Source: CAZEPJ01 sp964514105 (GTDB taxonomy: Bacteria > Desulfobacterota > Desulfocorpusculales > Desulfocorpusculum). From it: a DNA stretch of 64,000 bases. Both the position numbers and the translations under genes were made by a program. The notes beneath the pieces were generated by a model, which did not search any database, was not told the DNA's origin, and saw only the letters and a list, made by a program, of their open reading frames with translations. Positions within the stretch are counted from its first letter, which is position 1; every line of letters begins with the position of its first letter. Positions 1-8,014 of this stretch are shown here, in pieces. The stretch spans positions 62,001 through 126,000 of the forward strand of contig CAZEPJ010000002.1 in NCBI GenBank assembly GCA_964514105.1, in the 5' to 3' direction.

Positions 1-859
1 CGAACTGGATGTTGGACCCCCCGGTCTCCACCCCGATCTCCCGGATGCAGGCGATGGCCGCGTCGCGCATCCGCTGGTACTCCCGATCGGTGAGGGTTTG
101 GGCCGGGGCCACGGTGATGCTGTCCCCCGTGTGCACCCCCATGGGGTCTAGGTTCTCGATGGAGCAGATGATGACCACGTTGTCCCTCAGGTCGCGCATG
201 ACCTCCAGCTCGAACTCCTTCCAGCCGATGACGGACTCCTCGATGAGGACCTGGCGGATCATGCTGGCGTCCAGGCCGCGACCGACCCTCTCATCCAGCT
301 CCTGGATGTTGTACGCCACCCCCCCCCCGATGCCCCCCAGGGTGAAGGCCGGCCGGATGATGACCGGGAACCCGATGCCCTCCACCACCTCCCGGGCCTC
401 CTCCAGCGAGTGGGCCAGGCCGCTCCGGGGAAGGTCCAGGCCGATGCGGGCCATGGCCTCCCGGAATAGCTCCCGGTTCTCGGCCTTCTGGATGGCGTGG
501 AGGTCGGCCCCGATCATCTGCACGCCCAGGCGCCCGAGGAAGCCGGACTCAGCCAGGCAGACAGCCACATTGAGGGCCGTTTGCCCCCCCAGCGTGGGCA
601 GGAGGGCGTCGGGACGCTCCCGCTCGATGACCCGTTCGAGGATCTCCGGGGTGATGGGCTCCACGTATGTGCGGTGGGCCATCTCGGGATCGGTCATGAT
701 GGTGGCCGGATTGCTGTTGACGAGGACGACCTCGAAGCCCTCCTCCCGCAGGGCCTTGCACGCCTGGGTGCCCGAGTAGTCGAACTCGCACGCCTGGCCG
801 ATGACGATGGGGCCCGAGCCGATGATGAGGATCTTGCGGATGTCGGTGCGTTTGGGCAT
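1..859 (-). CDS. carB: Carbamoyl-phosphate synthase large subunit, N-terminal part (cut by window edge)
   Basis: The large subunit of carbamoyl-phosphate synthase makes carbamoyl phosphate from bicarbonate, ATP and the ammonia delivered by CarA, for pyrimidines and arginine. About 286 residues are visible. They start MPKRTDIRKILIIGSGP, followed by the family motifs GQACEFDYSG, VNSNPATIMTDP, LPTLGGQTALN and PAFTLGGIGGG of the first ATP-grasp half. The family is normally about 1,070 residues, so roughly three quarters lies beyond position 1. It follows carA on the same strand with a 127-base gap, the usual carAB order. Identity is very secure. Confidence 0.97.
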   Translation of the reverse strand, partial: MPKRTDIRKILIIGSGPIVIGQACEFDYSGTQACKALREEGFEVVLVNSNPATIMTDPEMAHRTYVEPITPEILERVIERERPDALLPTLGGQTALNVAVCLAESGFLGRLGVQMIGADLHAIQKAENRELFREAMARIGLDLPRSGLAHSLEEAREVVEGIGFPVIIRPAFTLGGIGGGVAYNIQELDERVGRGLDASMIRQVLIEESVIGWKEFELEVMRDLRDNVVIICSIENLDPMGVHTGDSITVAPAQTLTDREYQRMRDAAIACIREIGVETGGSNIQF

Positions 860-986
860 GGAATGGGGCTGTCCCTTGTGAACCGTCAGTCGCGCGTTGG
901 GGCCCACCCCCATCCCCTGGGGCAGGGGAAAGGGTTTGCCGGTTCATCCACGAACCACATGCCACGGGCCACGGTCGACGCCACTT

Positions 987-2144
987 TCAGCGTCGGTTTT
1001 TCTCCATCATCTCAACGAAATCCCGGAAGAGGTACGAGGCGTCGTGGGGGCCGGGCGAGGCCTCGGGGTGGTACTGGACCGAGAAGACGGGCAGGCTGCG
1101 ATGCCGCATCCCTTCCAGGGTCTGGTCGTTGAGGTTGACGTGGGTCAGCACCACCTGGTCGGGATCCAGGCTCTCCATGTCCACGCAGAAACCGTGGTTC
1201 TGGGCCGTGATGTCCACCTTGCCCGAGGCGAGGTCCTTGACCGGCTGGTTACCGCCTCGATGTCCGAACTTGAGCTTGAAGGTCCTTCCCCCCAGGGCCA
1301 GCCCCAGGATCTGGTGCCCCAGGCAGATGCCGAAGATGGGCCGGCGGCCCAAGAGCTGCCGCACGCTCTCGACGACGTACGGCACCCCCTCGGGATCGCC
1401 CGGCCCATTGGAGAGAAAGATCCCCTCCGGGTCCAGCTCCAGGATCTCCCGGGCCGTGGCGTGGGCCGGGAGCACCGTGACGTCGCAGCCCGCCGCCCTC
1501 AGGAGCCTCAGGATGTTGTACTTGATGCCGCAGTCCAGGGCCGCCACCCGGTAGGGCGGGAGCGGGGCTCGGGAGGCATCCCTCAAGAACCCTTGCGACC
1601 ATTGATCCTCGCCCAGTCGGGACCGCGGGTCCTCCCAGGTGTAGGCCTCGCGGCACGTCACCTCCTTGACCAGGTCCCGCCCGACCAGGCCCGGCGAGGC
1701 GCATGCCTTGCGCACCAGGCTCCTGGGGTCGAGGTCGGCGGTGGAGAGCACGGCCTTCATGGCACCGGCCTGCCGGATGTGCTTGGTCAGCGCCCGCGTG
1801 TCGATCCCCTCGACGCCCACGATGCCGTGCCGCTTGAGGTAGTCGCCCAGAGAGCCGGTGGCCCGCCAGTTGCTGTAGGCCGGGGCGCACTCCTTCACCA
1901 CGAATCCCTCCACGTGGGGCCGCCACGACTCCACGTCCTGATCGTTGACCCCGTAGTTGCCGATGAGGGGGTAGGTCATGGTGACGATCTGGCCTTTGTA
2001 GGAAGGGTCGGTGAGGATCTCCTGGTACCCACACATGGACGTATTGAACACGGCCTCGCCGTACGCCTCTCCCTCGGCACCGAAGGAGGAACCGCAAAAC
2101 ACGGTCCCGTCCTCCAGGGCGATCATGGCTGGTCTTTGTTCCAT
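987..2144 (-). CDS. carA: Carbamoyl-phosphate synthase small (glutaminase) subunit
   Basis: CarA hydrolyses glutamine and channels ammonia to CarB. The 385 residues match the usual family length of about 380. The N-terminal CPSase domain (residues 5-135) has LEDGTVFCG and NTSMCGYQE. The class-I glutamine amidotransferase domain carries the full triad: Cys274 in GICLGHQ, and His359 and Glu361 in QYHPEAS. The start is ATG with a GGTGAG/AGGA-type ribosome site just upstream. A sigma-70-like promoter lies about 20 bases ahead and carB follows, so this is the first gene of a carAB operon. Confidence 0.97.
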   Translation of the reverse strand: MEQRPAMIALEDGTVFCGSSFGAEGEAYGEAVFNTSMCGYQEILTDPSYKGQIVTMTYPLIGNYGVNDQDVESWRPHVEGFVVKECAPAYSNWRATGSLGDYLKRHGIVGVEGIDTRALTKHIRQAGAMKAVLSTADLDPRSLVRKACASPGLVGRDLVKEVTCREAYTWEDPRSRLGEDQWSQGFLRDASRAPLPPYRVAALDCGIKYNILRLLRAAGCDVTVLPAHATAREILELDPEGIFLSNGPGDPEGVPYVVESVRQLLGRRPIFGICLGHQILGLALGGRTFKLKFGHRGGNQPVKDLASGKVDITAQNHGFCVDMESLDPDQVVLTHVNLNDQTLEGMRHRSLPVFSVQYHPEASPGPHDASYLFRDFVEMMEKNRR

Positions 2145-2165
2145 CCTGTCTCACCGTTGCCCGGC

Positions 2166-2194
2166 ATCCTAAGACCCGCGCCCCGGGAAGTCAA
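2166..2194 (-). promoter_or_regulatory. carA: Sigma-70-like promoter of carAB
   Basis: Reading the minus strand, TTGACT (2194-2189) is followed after exactly 17 bases by TAGGAT (2171-2166). Initiation near 2158 would leave only about 15 bases of leader before the carA ATG at 2144, enough for the ribosome site and little else. There is therefore no room for a leader peptide or PyrR-type attenuator. Called from box match and spacing only. Confidence 0.6.
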
Positions 2195-2303
2195 CAACGC
2201 GGGCCCGTCATGCCGAGACCGAATCAGTCCCATCGAACGGCGGTGCGCGCCTTTCAGTGCTGCAAAACTCGGCCCCGCAGCCTCGAACCGGTCATCCGGC
2301 GGG

Positions 2304-3443
2304 TCAGAAAAGCCCTCTCCCGGCTTCCAGGCAGAAGACCAGGGCCGGGGGCCCCTCCGGGTGAGGGGAGCTCTCCCGCGGGCTCCCCGCCAAGAGGCTC
2401 TCCTCGGATCGCCCCGGGAAGAGGAACAACCCGAGGGCCTCCTCCCGCCACCCCTCGCCCCAGGACGGCTCCAGGGCGGTCACGGCCTCCAGCACGTCGC
2501 CCAGGACCGCGTCGCGGAAATAGGCGGCGAGGGCCCTGCCCCGGGCCGCCAGGCCCGTCAGCCCCGCCTCGGCCCCAGGCCCCCGGCCCGCCTCCGCCAC
2601 AAGTGCCTCGACCCGCTCGCAGAATATGCCCCATGTCAGCCGTGAGAAGATGGCCCGGCGGATCCGGCCCGTTTCCCCCAGGTCGGCCGGGGAGAAGCGG
2701 GGCACGGGGATCCGGAGAATGACCCAGCAGCTGCGCGCCGGGTCCCCGTCGCCGTCGCATGCCGTTGACCGAAGCCATTCCATGGCCGGGCCATGGTCCG
2801 TCAGGAGCACGGGCGACACAGGGCCCCTGGCGGCCGCCCGCATCTCCCCCCATGCCCTGAGCCGCTGGGGGATGAGGAAATCATCCGCTTCCGGGTTCGG
2901 CAAGGACCCCTTGTCCCACGCCCACAGCTCGTCATCGTCCCGATCCGGGCCCAAGTGGAGCAGCAGGGCCCGTTCCTGTTCCCTGAGGCCGCGCAGCGCA
3001 TCGAGGATTTCCCGCCGCTGCCCGGCCAGCACCTGGGCCAGATGCAGCAGCAGCTGGCCTCGAAGCCTCTGCTCCTCCCGCGAGTCCCCTCGGCCTCGGC
3101 CGTACTGGCGGATCTCCCGCACGAGCCCGCCGCCTGCCCCCCCCTCCGGCGCCGGGTCCCCTGCGTGCTTCAAGCGGTCCAGATAGCCCGAATACCGATG
3201 GATTCCCACGAGCCGCTGGCACTCGGCCAGGAAGGCCTTGGCCCTTGGGGCGTCAAAGGCCACATCCAGGGGGCGCTGAATCTCGGCCCACCCCAGCCTC
3301 TGTGCCGCCTCGCTGGCCGGGGCCGGCACCGAGAAGGTCGGCTGGAGCAACTGGACCCTCTCGAACAGGGTCAAAAGCCCCAGGAGGGCCCCTCCATGGA
3401 GATCGCTGCCGGGGAAGTATGTGACTGGGGGCAGTGCGCGCAT
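2304..3443 (-). CDS. Uncharacterised protein, about 379 aa
   Basis: No family is recognised. The reading frame is long and free of stops, its third codon positions are GC-rich like the neighbours, and an extended -10 promoter lies about 100 bases upstream. The likely start is the ATG giving MRALPPVTYFPGSD; an upstream in-frame ATG at 3473 is possible. The protein is rich in Arg, Glu and Leu with a probable alpha-helical centre (residues 100-170) and acidic stretches such as PDRDDDELW. No signal peptide, membrane segment or catalytic motif is visible. It lies upstream of carA on the same strand but carA has its own promoter, so a shared function is not implied. Confidence 0.6.
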   Translation of the reverse strand: MRALPPVTYFPGSDLHGGALLGLLTLFERVQLLQPTFSVPAPASEAAQRLGWAEIQRPLDVAFDAPRAKAFLAECQRLVGIHRYSGYLDRLKHAGDPAPEGGAGGGLVREIRQYGRGRGDSREEQRLRGQLLLHLAQVLAGQRREILDALRGLREQERALLLHLGPDRDDDELWAWDKGSLPNPEADDFLIPQRLRAWGEMRAAARGPVSPVLLTDHGPAMEWLRSTACDGDGDPARSCWVILRIPVPRFSPADLGETGRIRRAIFSRLTWGIFCERVEALVAEAGRGPGAEAGLTGLAARGRALAAYFRDAVLGDVLEAVTALEPSWGEGWREEALGLFLFPGRSEESLLAGSPRESSPHPEGPPALVFCLEAGRGLF

Positions 3444-3540
3444 TGCCCTTGGGCCCTGTCCGGGACAATCCATGCGAGGGCCCGACGGCCTTGCCCCTGG
3501 AGATCGGAGCCCCCGGGCCTGCGGCGTTGCGTCTGATTGT

Positions 3541-3549
3541 ATTGTAGCA
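3541..3549 (-). promoter_or_regulatory. Extended -10 promoter for the uncharacterised gene
   Basis: On the minus strand the sequence reads TGC followed by TACAAT, an extended -10 element (TGn plus five of six -10 bases). No convincing -35 lies 17 bases upstream, as expected for extended -10 promoters. It sits in a short AT-rich island between divergent genes, about 98 bases from the ATG at 3443. Confidence 0.4.
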
Positions 3550-3620
3550 CGACCGGCGGTGGAGGTGTGCAGCCCGCCGCCGGCTTCTCACCCGCCCCGC
3601 CCTGTGGTACATTAGCCGCC

Positions 3621-4466
3621 ATGGGCCTCAAAGACCTCTTGGGACGCCGGCCGGGAGGCGCTCCCTCCGACCCCGAACCCCCCGTGGATGCCCACGCCAT
3701 CGACCACCCCGGCATCCTCGCCATGGTGTTTCACCCGAGGCGGGACGCGGGCCCCCCTCCGGACGGCGAGCGGGTCCGGGAGCTCCTGTTCCGCGTGGGG
3801 GAGGGGGCGGTCATCGGGTCGCGGCTGTATGCGGCCTCTTCCCGGGCGCCGGTCATCCTCTATTTCCACGGAAATGGCGAGATCGCCAGCGATTACGACG
3901 ATATCGCTCCCCTGTACATTGCCCGGGGGATGAACCTCCTGGTGGTGGACTACCGGGGATACGGGCGCAGCACAGGGACGCCCACCCTTACGGGAATGAT
4001 CCGGGACGCCCGGGACGTCTTCGCCTCCGCTCGGCAGCAGCTGGAGGCCTGCGGCTTCCAGGGAAGGCTCTGGGCCATGGGGCGGTCCCTGGGGAGCGCC
4101 TCTGCCCTGGAGATCGCCCGGAGCTTCGGATCGCAACTGGGGGGCGTCATCGTGGAGAGCGGCTTCGCCGACACGGTGGGGCTGTTTCAACGGGTGGGCA
4201 TCCCCGTCCGCCGCCACGCCATCCCCCAGGCCTGGGCTCGATTCAATGTCATGGCCGTGGCCCAGGTGACCATCCCGGTGCTGCTGATCCACGGGGAACG
4301 GGACATGCTCATCCCCCTGGCAGACGGGGAGGCCCTCTTGGAGGCATGCCCCAGCGTGCGCAAGGAGCTGGTCGTCATTCCCGGGGCCGGTCACAACGAC
4401 ATCCTGTGGGCTGGAACGGGGCAGTACATGGATGCCGTCACCCGGTTCGTGATGGGAGGTCCATGA
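3621..4466 (+). CDS. Alpha/beta hydrolase of the BEM46/YqkD type
   Basis: Serine hydrolase of 281 residues with the complete alpha/beta-hydrolase toolkit. YFHGNGE (82-88) forms the oxyanion loop. VDYRGYGRSTG (109-119) is typical of the BEM46 subgroup. The nucleophile elbow is GRSLGSA with Ser156. The acid lies in HGERDMLIP and the histidine in GAGHNDIL. The ATG at 3621 starts the conserved part; the open frame extends further upstream but without a better ribosome site. No signal peptide, so cytosolic. Substrate unknown. Transcribed divergently from the uncharacterised gene at 2304-3443. Confidence 0.88.
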   Translation: MGLKDLLGRRPGGAPSDPEPPVDAHAIDHPGILAMVFHPRRDAGPPPDGERVRELLFRVGEGAVIGSRLYAASSRAPVILYFHGNGEIASDYDDIAPLYIARGMNLLVVDYRGYGRSTGTPTLTGMIRDARDVFASARQQLEACGFQGRLWAMGRSLGSASALEIARSFGSQLGGVIVESGFADTVGLFQRVGIPVRRHAIPQAWARFNVMAVAQVTIPVLLIHGERDMLIPLADGEALLEACPSVRKELVVIPGAGHNDILWAGTGQYMDAVTRFVMGGP

Positions 4467-4552
4467 GGCCGGGCGGCGGCAGGGGCCGCAGATGACCGGC
4501 AGCGGGGGAGACGGGCCCCGGGCTTGGGAGAACGATCGCGAGGTGCTGTCCC

Positions 4553-4729
4553 ATGGGAATCTGGATCCTGTTGAGCCTGGTGTCGGGCTTCGCCCTGTAC
4601 GTGGCTATCTCGCTCAATCGCCCCATCCTCATCGCGGCAACGGCGGTTGCCACGTCCCTGGGTCTCCTGATGCTCGTCCTTCACGTATTCTTGGCCCGGA
4701 AGATCCAGCGGGAGACCCGCCGGCGCTGA
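4553..4729 (+). CDS. Small two-helix membrane protein, 58 aa
   Basis: A 58-residue frame that starts ATG with an AGGTG ribosome site about 7 bases upstream and ends TGA at 4727-4729. It encodes two hydrophobic segments (about residues 3-20 and 25-48) joined by a short SLNRP turn, then a basic tail (ARKIQRETRRR) that the positive-inside rule places in the cytosol. The hydrophobic pattern and basic tail argue for a real gene. It may be co-transcribed with the hydrolase ending 86 bases upstream. No family recognised. Confidence 0.55.
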   Translation: MGIWILLSLVSGFALYVAISLNRPILIAATAVATSLGLLMLVLHVFLARKIQRETRRR

Positions 4730-4742
4730 AGCCCCCCGCCCA

Positions 4743-5021
4743 TCATCCCGCCGGATCGTCCTGCCGCCGCCTGGATGCGTGCAGAAAGCTCTCCAGTTTC
4801 TCCCTGAGTTCGGGTGGGATCTCCTCCGGCCGGATGGATCTGCAGATCTCCGTGGTCTTGCGGTAGGTGTTCAGGAAGGACAGGCAGGGTGGACAGTCGC
4901 CCATATGGCGCTTCAGCTCCTGCTCCTCTTGGTCCGGAAGGTCGCCCTCCAGGAGGTCGCACAGCAGGTCCACCACGCCCTGGCATGTGTGTCGATGGCG
5001 CCGGTCGCTACGATCCTTCAT
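4743..5021 (-). CDS. Anti-sigma factor, zinc-finger (zf-HC2/ZAS) type
   Basis: A 92-residue protein with the ZAS signature His39-x3-Cys43-x2-Cys46 (RHMGDCPPC) and an upstream Cys13. It follows the ECF sigma gene with a 14-base overlap, the classic translationally coupled sigma/anti-sigma pair. ZAS proteins bind the cognate sigma and often respond to redox or metal changes through the zinc site. No transmembrane segment follows the finger, so this is a soluble anti-sigma factor. The long helix after the finger (EEIPPELREKLESF) is typical. Confidence 0.85.
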   Translation of the reverse strand: MKDRSDRRHRHTCQGVVDLLCDLLEGDLPDQEEQELKRHMGDCPPCLSFLNTYRKTTEICRSIRPEEIPPELREKLESFLHASRRRQDDPAG

Positions 5022-5643
5022 GGGTCCCGTGCCTCATTGTCTCCCTGAAATAGGAGGATAGCATGCCCCGCAAGGCCAGCCTGGCCCGGTGCAGCCGGGA
5101 CTTGACGGCGGGCAGGCTCAGCTCCAGGATCTCCCCCATGTCCCGGAGGGAGAACCCCTCCACGTCCTTCATGACCAGGACCGCCTTGAGGTCTTCCGGA
5201 AGGCTGTCGATGGCTTCCTGGATCGTCCTGCGGGCCTCCGCGGACAGGAGGTGATCCAGGGGGGCCTGAGACCAATCGACGATCTCCTGGGCGTGACGGC
5301 CCTCTTCGGTGAAGGTCGGCAGAAACTCGTCGAGAGGCACGGTCTCCCGCCGCCGCCGGCGCGATCGGACCCGATCCAGGCTGGCGTTCACCGTGATGCG
5401 GTACATCCAGGTGAGGACGGCCGAGCGCTCCTCGAACGCCTCCACCCGCCGAAACACGGCCAGCAGCACGTCCTGGGTCACATCCTGGGCCTCCATGACG
5501 TCCTGGGTGATGCCGTAGGCCAGCCGGTAGATCTGAGGGAGATAGGTCTCGACCATGACCCGATAGGCCTCGGGCTGGCCCTCCCGAAGCCCCTGGACCA
5601 GAAGCTCGTCGCGCAGCGCCGGTGCGGCAAGTGAATCGGCCAT
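5008..5643 (-). CDS. ECF-family RNA polymerase sigma factor
   Basis: An extracytoplasmic-function sigma factor of 211 residues. Region 2 (about residues 25-95) contains YGITQDVMEAQDVTQDV and the -10-recognition helix around TWMYRITVNASLDRVR. Region 4 (about 140-195) contains LPEDLKAVLVMKDVEG and the helix-turn-helix LRDMGEILELSLPAVKSRL. The start chosen (MADSLAAPAL) has GGAGGA about 9 bases upstream; the frame runs further up without support. It is followed by its anti-sigma factor. The regulon is not visible here. Confidence 0.92.
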   Translation of the reverse strand: MADSLAAPALRDELLVQGLREGQPEAYRVMVETYLPQIYRLAYGITQDVMEAQDVTQDVLLAVFRRVEAFEERSAVLTWMYRITVNASLDRVRSRRRRRETVPLDEFLPTFTEEGRHAQEIVDWSQAPLDHLLSAEARRTIQEAIDSLPEDLKAVLVMKDVEGFSLRDMGEILELSLPAVKSRLHRARLALRGMLSSYFRETMRHGTHEGS

Positions 5644-5717
5644 GGCCTGGGAATCCTCCCGCAACGCCCCGTCCTCCTTTCTGCCTTTCCTTACTATGGA
5701 CCTGCGGCGCCGGGCAA

Positions 5718-7886
5718 TCAAGGACCCAGGGGCAGGAACAGGTCCCTGCGGTGATGCCACCGGCGGTAAAAGACATGGAAATTGGCCCGGCTGCGCCGCG
5801 CACGCTCCATCTCGTCCATCTCCTCCCAGACTCGGTGGCCATGCAGGCGCATGGGCAGGCAGGGCGCCACCCGGATCCGATACCCGTGGCTCCGGATGCG
5901 AAAAGAGTAGTCCAGGTCCAGGTGCCGGTAGAACCGAAACCGCTCGTCCATCCACCCGACCTCCCCCACGACCCGCCTGGGCAGCGCGAAGCAGTACAGG
6001 GTCATGGCGTGGACCTCGGGACCGGGGGACTGACGGAACTCCTTGCAGTCGGCGGTGACAAGGCCCATGGCCCCCGTCGCCCCCACCCTTGCCTCCCCCA
6101 GGGCCGCCCTGAGCGGGGCGAAGATATCGCCCGCGGCCTCGAAGCTCACGTCCAACAGGAGCACCACGGCCCCCAGGGCCTGGCGCAACGCCACGTTCCG
6201 AAGCGCCCCCTCGCCCAGGGGGTGGTCCGCGTACCAGAGGACCAGGTCCGGGTCCGCCGCGGCCAAGCCCCCCACCCGCTCCCGGGTCGCATCCACGGAT
6301 CCCCCCTCGGCCACCACGACCTGCACCCGATAGCCGGCACTGTGGCGGCGCACGGACTCATAGCACCGCAGGAGTTCTTCCCAGTTGTTTTGCGCCACGA
6401 GGGAGACCGTCACGTCGTATCGGTCCGGCTCGTGGAGGCGGCAGGGGACCTCCGAGACCGAGGATATCTCCCTCCTCCCGCCCCGCCGCTCGGCCCTGGC
6501 GCGACGCAGCAGGACGGTCCCTCCATGGGTGTCGCGCACTTCCAGGCCCTGGAACTCCAGGTTCTCTCGGATGGCGTCGGCCTCGGTGAAGTGCCCCGCC
6601 GCGCGCAGGCCCTCCCTTTGCCTGGCCTGGGCGGCCGACGGGGGTGCGATGGCCCGGGCCGCCTCGGGCCAGTCCGCCAGCCCCAGCCCCAGGACCGCGT
6701 CGAAACGGACCAGGAGCCGGGCCCGCTGGCCGGGGCTCAGGGAGCGGTCCCCAAGCATGCCCCAGACCGCATCCAGGGCCCTGGGGAGCCCCAGGTCCTC
6801 GGTCACGGCCTTCTGAAAGCGGGATTGCCACGCCTGTTCTGCGGGATCCCGTCCCTCGGGCTCGTGCCGCCACGAGGGGTCCTCCACATGGCGGCGCAGG
6901 TGGGAGAGGCCCCGCTGGGCGGCCTTCAAGGCCCGGAACGTGAAATTGAGGCGGGAGCGGTAGTGCAGGGTGAGGCAGAGGTACCGGAAGGCCAGGGGAT
7001 CGAACCCCCGGGCCTCCAGGTCCCGGACCGTGTAGTCATTGCCCGCCGACTTGGCCATCTTCAATCCGTCGGCCAGCAGGTGCGCCCCGTGCACCCAGTA
7101 GCGGACCACCCGGGCGCCTGTGACGGACTCGGACTGGGCGATCTCGTCCTCGTGGTGGGGAAAGACGTTGTCCACGCCCCCGGTGTGGATGTCGAAGGTC
7201 TCCCCCAGGTAGTGCATGGACATGGCCGAGCACTCGATGTGCCACCCCGGAAAGCCCTCGCCCCAGGGGCTGGGCCATTTCATCTCCCGGCCGGGCTCGG
7301 CGGCCTTCCACAGGGCGAAGTCCTCGGGATGGCGCTTGAGGGGGTCGACCTCGCCGCGCACGCCGGCGCGCAACGCCGCCCCCACATTGCCCGACAGCGC
7401 CCCATAGTCGGGGAACCCCCCCACGTGGAAGTAGATGTTCCCCCCGGCCGCATAGGCAACCCCCTTTTGCAGCATCCGCTCGATGAGGGCGATGCACTGG
7501 GGGATGTGCTCCGTGGCCCTGGGAAAACGGTCCGCCGGCAGGATATTGAGGCGCCCCTCGTCCTGAAGGAACGACTCCGTGTAGTGCCGGGCGATCTCCC
7601 GGGAACTCTTGCCCGCCGCCCGCGCGGCGGCGATGACCTTGTCCTCACCCCGGTCCAGGAGCTCCTGGCGCATGTGCCCCACGTCCGTGATGTTCTTGAC
7701 GTGGAAGACGCCATAGCCCAGGTACAGGAGGGCCCGCCTGAGCCAGTCGGCCAGCAGATATGTGCGCAGGTTGCCGATGTGAACGTCCCGGTACACGGTG
7801 GGCCCGCAGGTATAGATCGTCACCCGCCCGGGATCCAGGGGCTCGAATCGTTCCTTTCGGCGGGTCAGGGTGTTATAAAGGCGCAT
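5718..7886 (-). CDS. cysS: Cysteinyl-tRNA synthetase fused to a C-terminal family-2 glycosyltransferase domain
   Basis: A single uninterrupted frame of 722 residues. Residues 1-460 are a complete CysRS: zinc ligand Cys27 (TCGPTVY), HIGH-type motif HIGN at 36-39, later zinc ligands in WHIECSAMS and FPHHEDE, KMSKS-type motif KMAKS, and a DALR-like helical domain. Family members normally end near 460-490. Here a further 235 residues (488-722) form a GT-A glycosyltransferase: VTVSLVAQNNWEELLRCYES, VVVAEGGSVDAT (the Dgg-SxDgT position), and GWMDERFRFYRHLDLDYSFR, resembling the GT2 acceptor-side motif. The DxD position reads LLLDVS, so the metal site is uncertain. Synthetase function is secure; the role of the fusion is unknown. 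Confidence 0.93.
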   Translation of the reverse strand: MRLYNTLTRRKERFEPLDPGRVTIYTCGPTVYRDVHIGNLRTYLLADWLRRALLYLGYGVFHVKNITDVGHMRQELLDRGEDKVIAAARAAGKSSREIARHYTESFLQDEGRLNILPADRFPRATEHIPQCIALIERMLQKGVAYAAGGNIYFHVGGFPDYGALSGNVGAALRAGVRGEVDPLKRHPEDFALWKAAEPGREMKWPSPWGEGFPGWHIECSAMSMHYLGETFDIHTGGVDNVFPHHEDEIAQSESVTGARVVRYWVHGAHLLADGLKMAKSAGNDYTVRDLEARGFDPLAFRYLCLTLHYRSRLNFTFRALKAAQRGLSHLRRHVEDPSWRHEPEGRDPAEQAWQSRFQKAVTEDLGLPRALDAVWGMLGDRSLSPGQRARLLVRFDAVLGLGLADWPEAARAIAPPSAAQARQREGLRAAGHFTEADAIRENLEFQGLEVRDTHGGTVLLRRARAERRGGRREISSVSEVPCRLHEPDRYDVTVSLVAQNNWEELLRCYESVRRHSAGYRVQVVVAEGGSVDATRERVGGLAAADPDLVLWYADHPLGEGALRNVALRQALGAVVLLLDVSFEAAGDIFAPLRAALGEARVGATGAMGLVTADCKEFRQSPGPEVHAMTLYCFALPRRVVGEVGWMDERFRFYRHLDLDYSFRIRSHGYRIRVAPCLPMRLHGHRVWEEMDEMERARRSRANFHVFYRRWHHRRDLFLPLGP

Positions 7887-7900
7887 GACGTGTCCCCGTT

Positions 7901-7933
7901 GGGAGACCGGAAGACCGGCTCTCCCGGCCGGTC
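7901..7933 (-). promoter_or_regulatory. cysS: cysS 5' leader with two mutually exclusive hairpins
   Basis: The predicted leader RNA begins about 2 bases before a 7-bp perfect hairpin (arms 7933-7927 and 7919-7913). That hairpin competes with a second, 10-bp hairpin with one bulge and a tetraloop (arms 7925-7920 with 7906-7901, and CCGG 7918-7915 with CCGG 7910-7907). The two share bases 7913-7925, so only one can form at a time. The second ends 15 bases before the cysS ATG, next to its weak ribosome site. This looks like a translational or attenuation switch, but no T-box consensus and no U-tract are present. Confidence 0.35.
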
Positions 7934-7941
7934 ACACACCC

Positions 7942-7969
7942 AGTATAGCACCATGGCCGCCATGGACAA
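7942..7969 (-). promoter_or_regulatory. cysS: Sigma-70-like promoter of cysS
   Basis: Minus strand: TTGTCC (7969-7964), a 16-base spacer, then TATACT (7947-7942). Initiation near 7935 gives a leader of about 49 bases that is almost entirely the pair of competing hairpins. Two copies of the CCATGG palindrome lie in and beside the spacer. The site is in the divergent interval between cysS and rmuC. Confidence 0.6.
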
Positions 7970-8014
7970 CGCGGGCCCCCACCGGATACACTGGGCCCAC
8001 AGGAGGGAAGGGGT

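Noticed and set aside
5718..7886. Two separate genes, cysS and a glycosyltransferase, joined by error
   Set aside because: The frame is continuous, codon use looks the same on both sides, and no internal start with a ribosome site was seen around residue 480. A sequencing error cannot be ruled out from one sequence.
7901..7969. T-box riboswitch in front of cysS
   Set aside because: Leader is only about 49 bases, with no T-box sequence, specifier loop or terminator.
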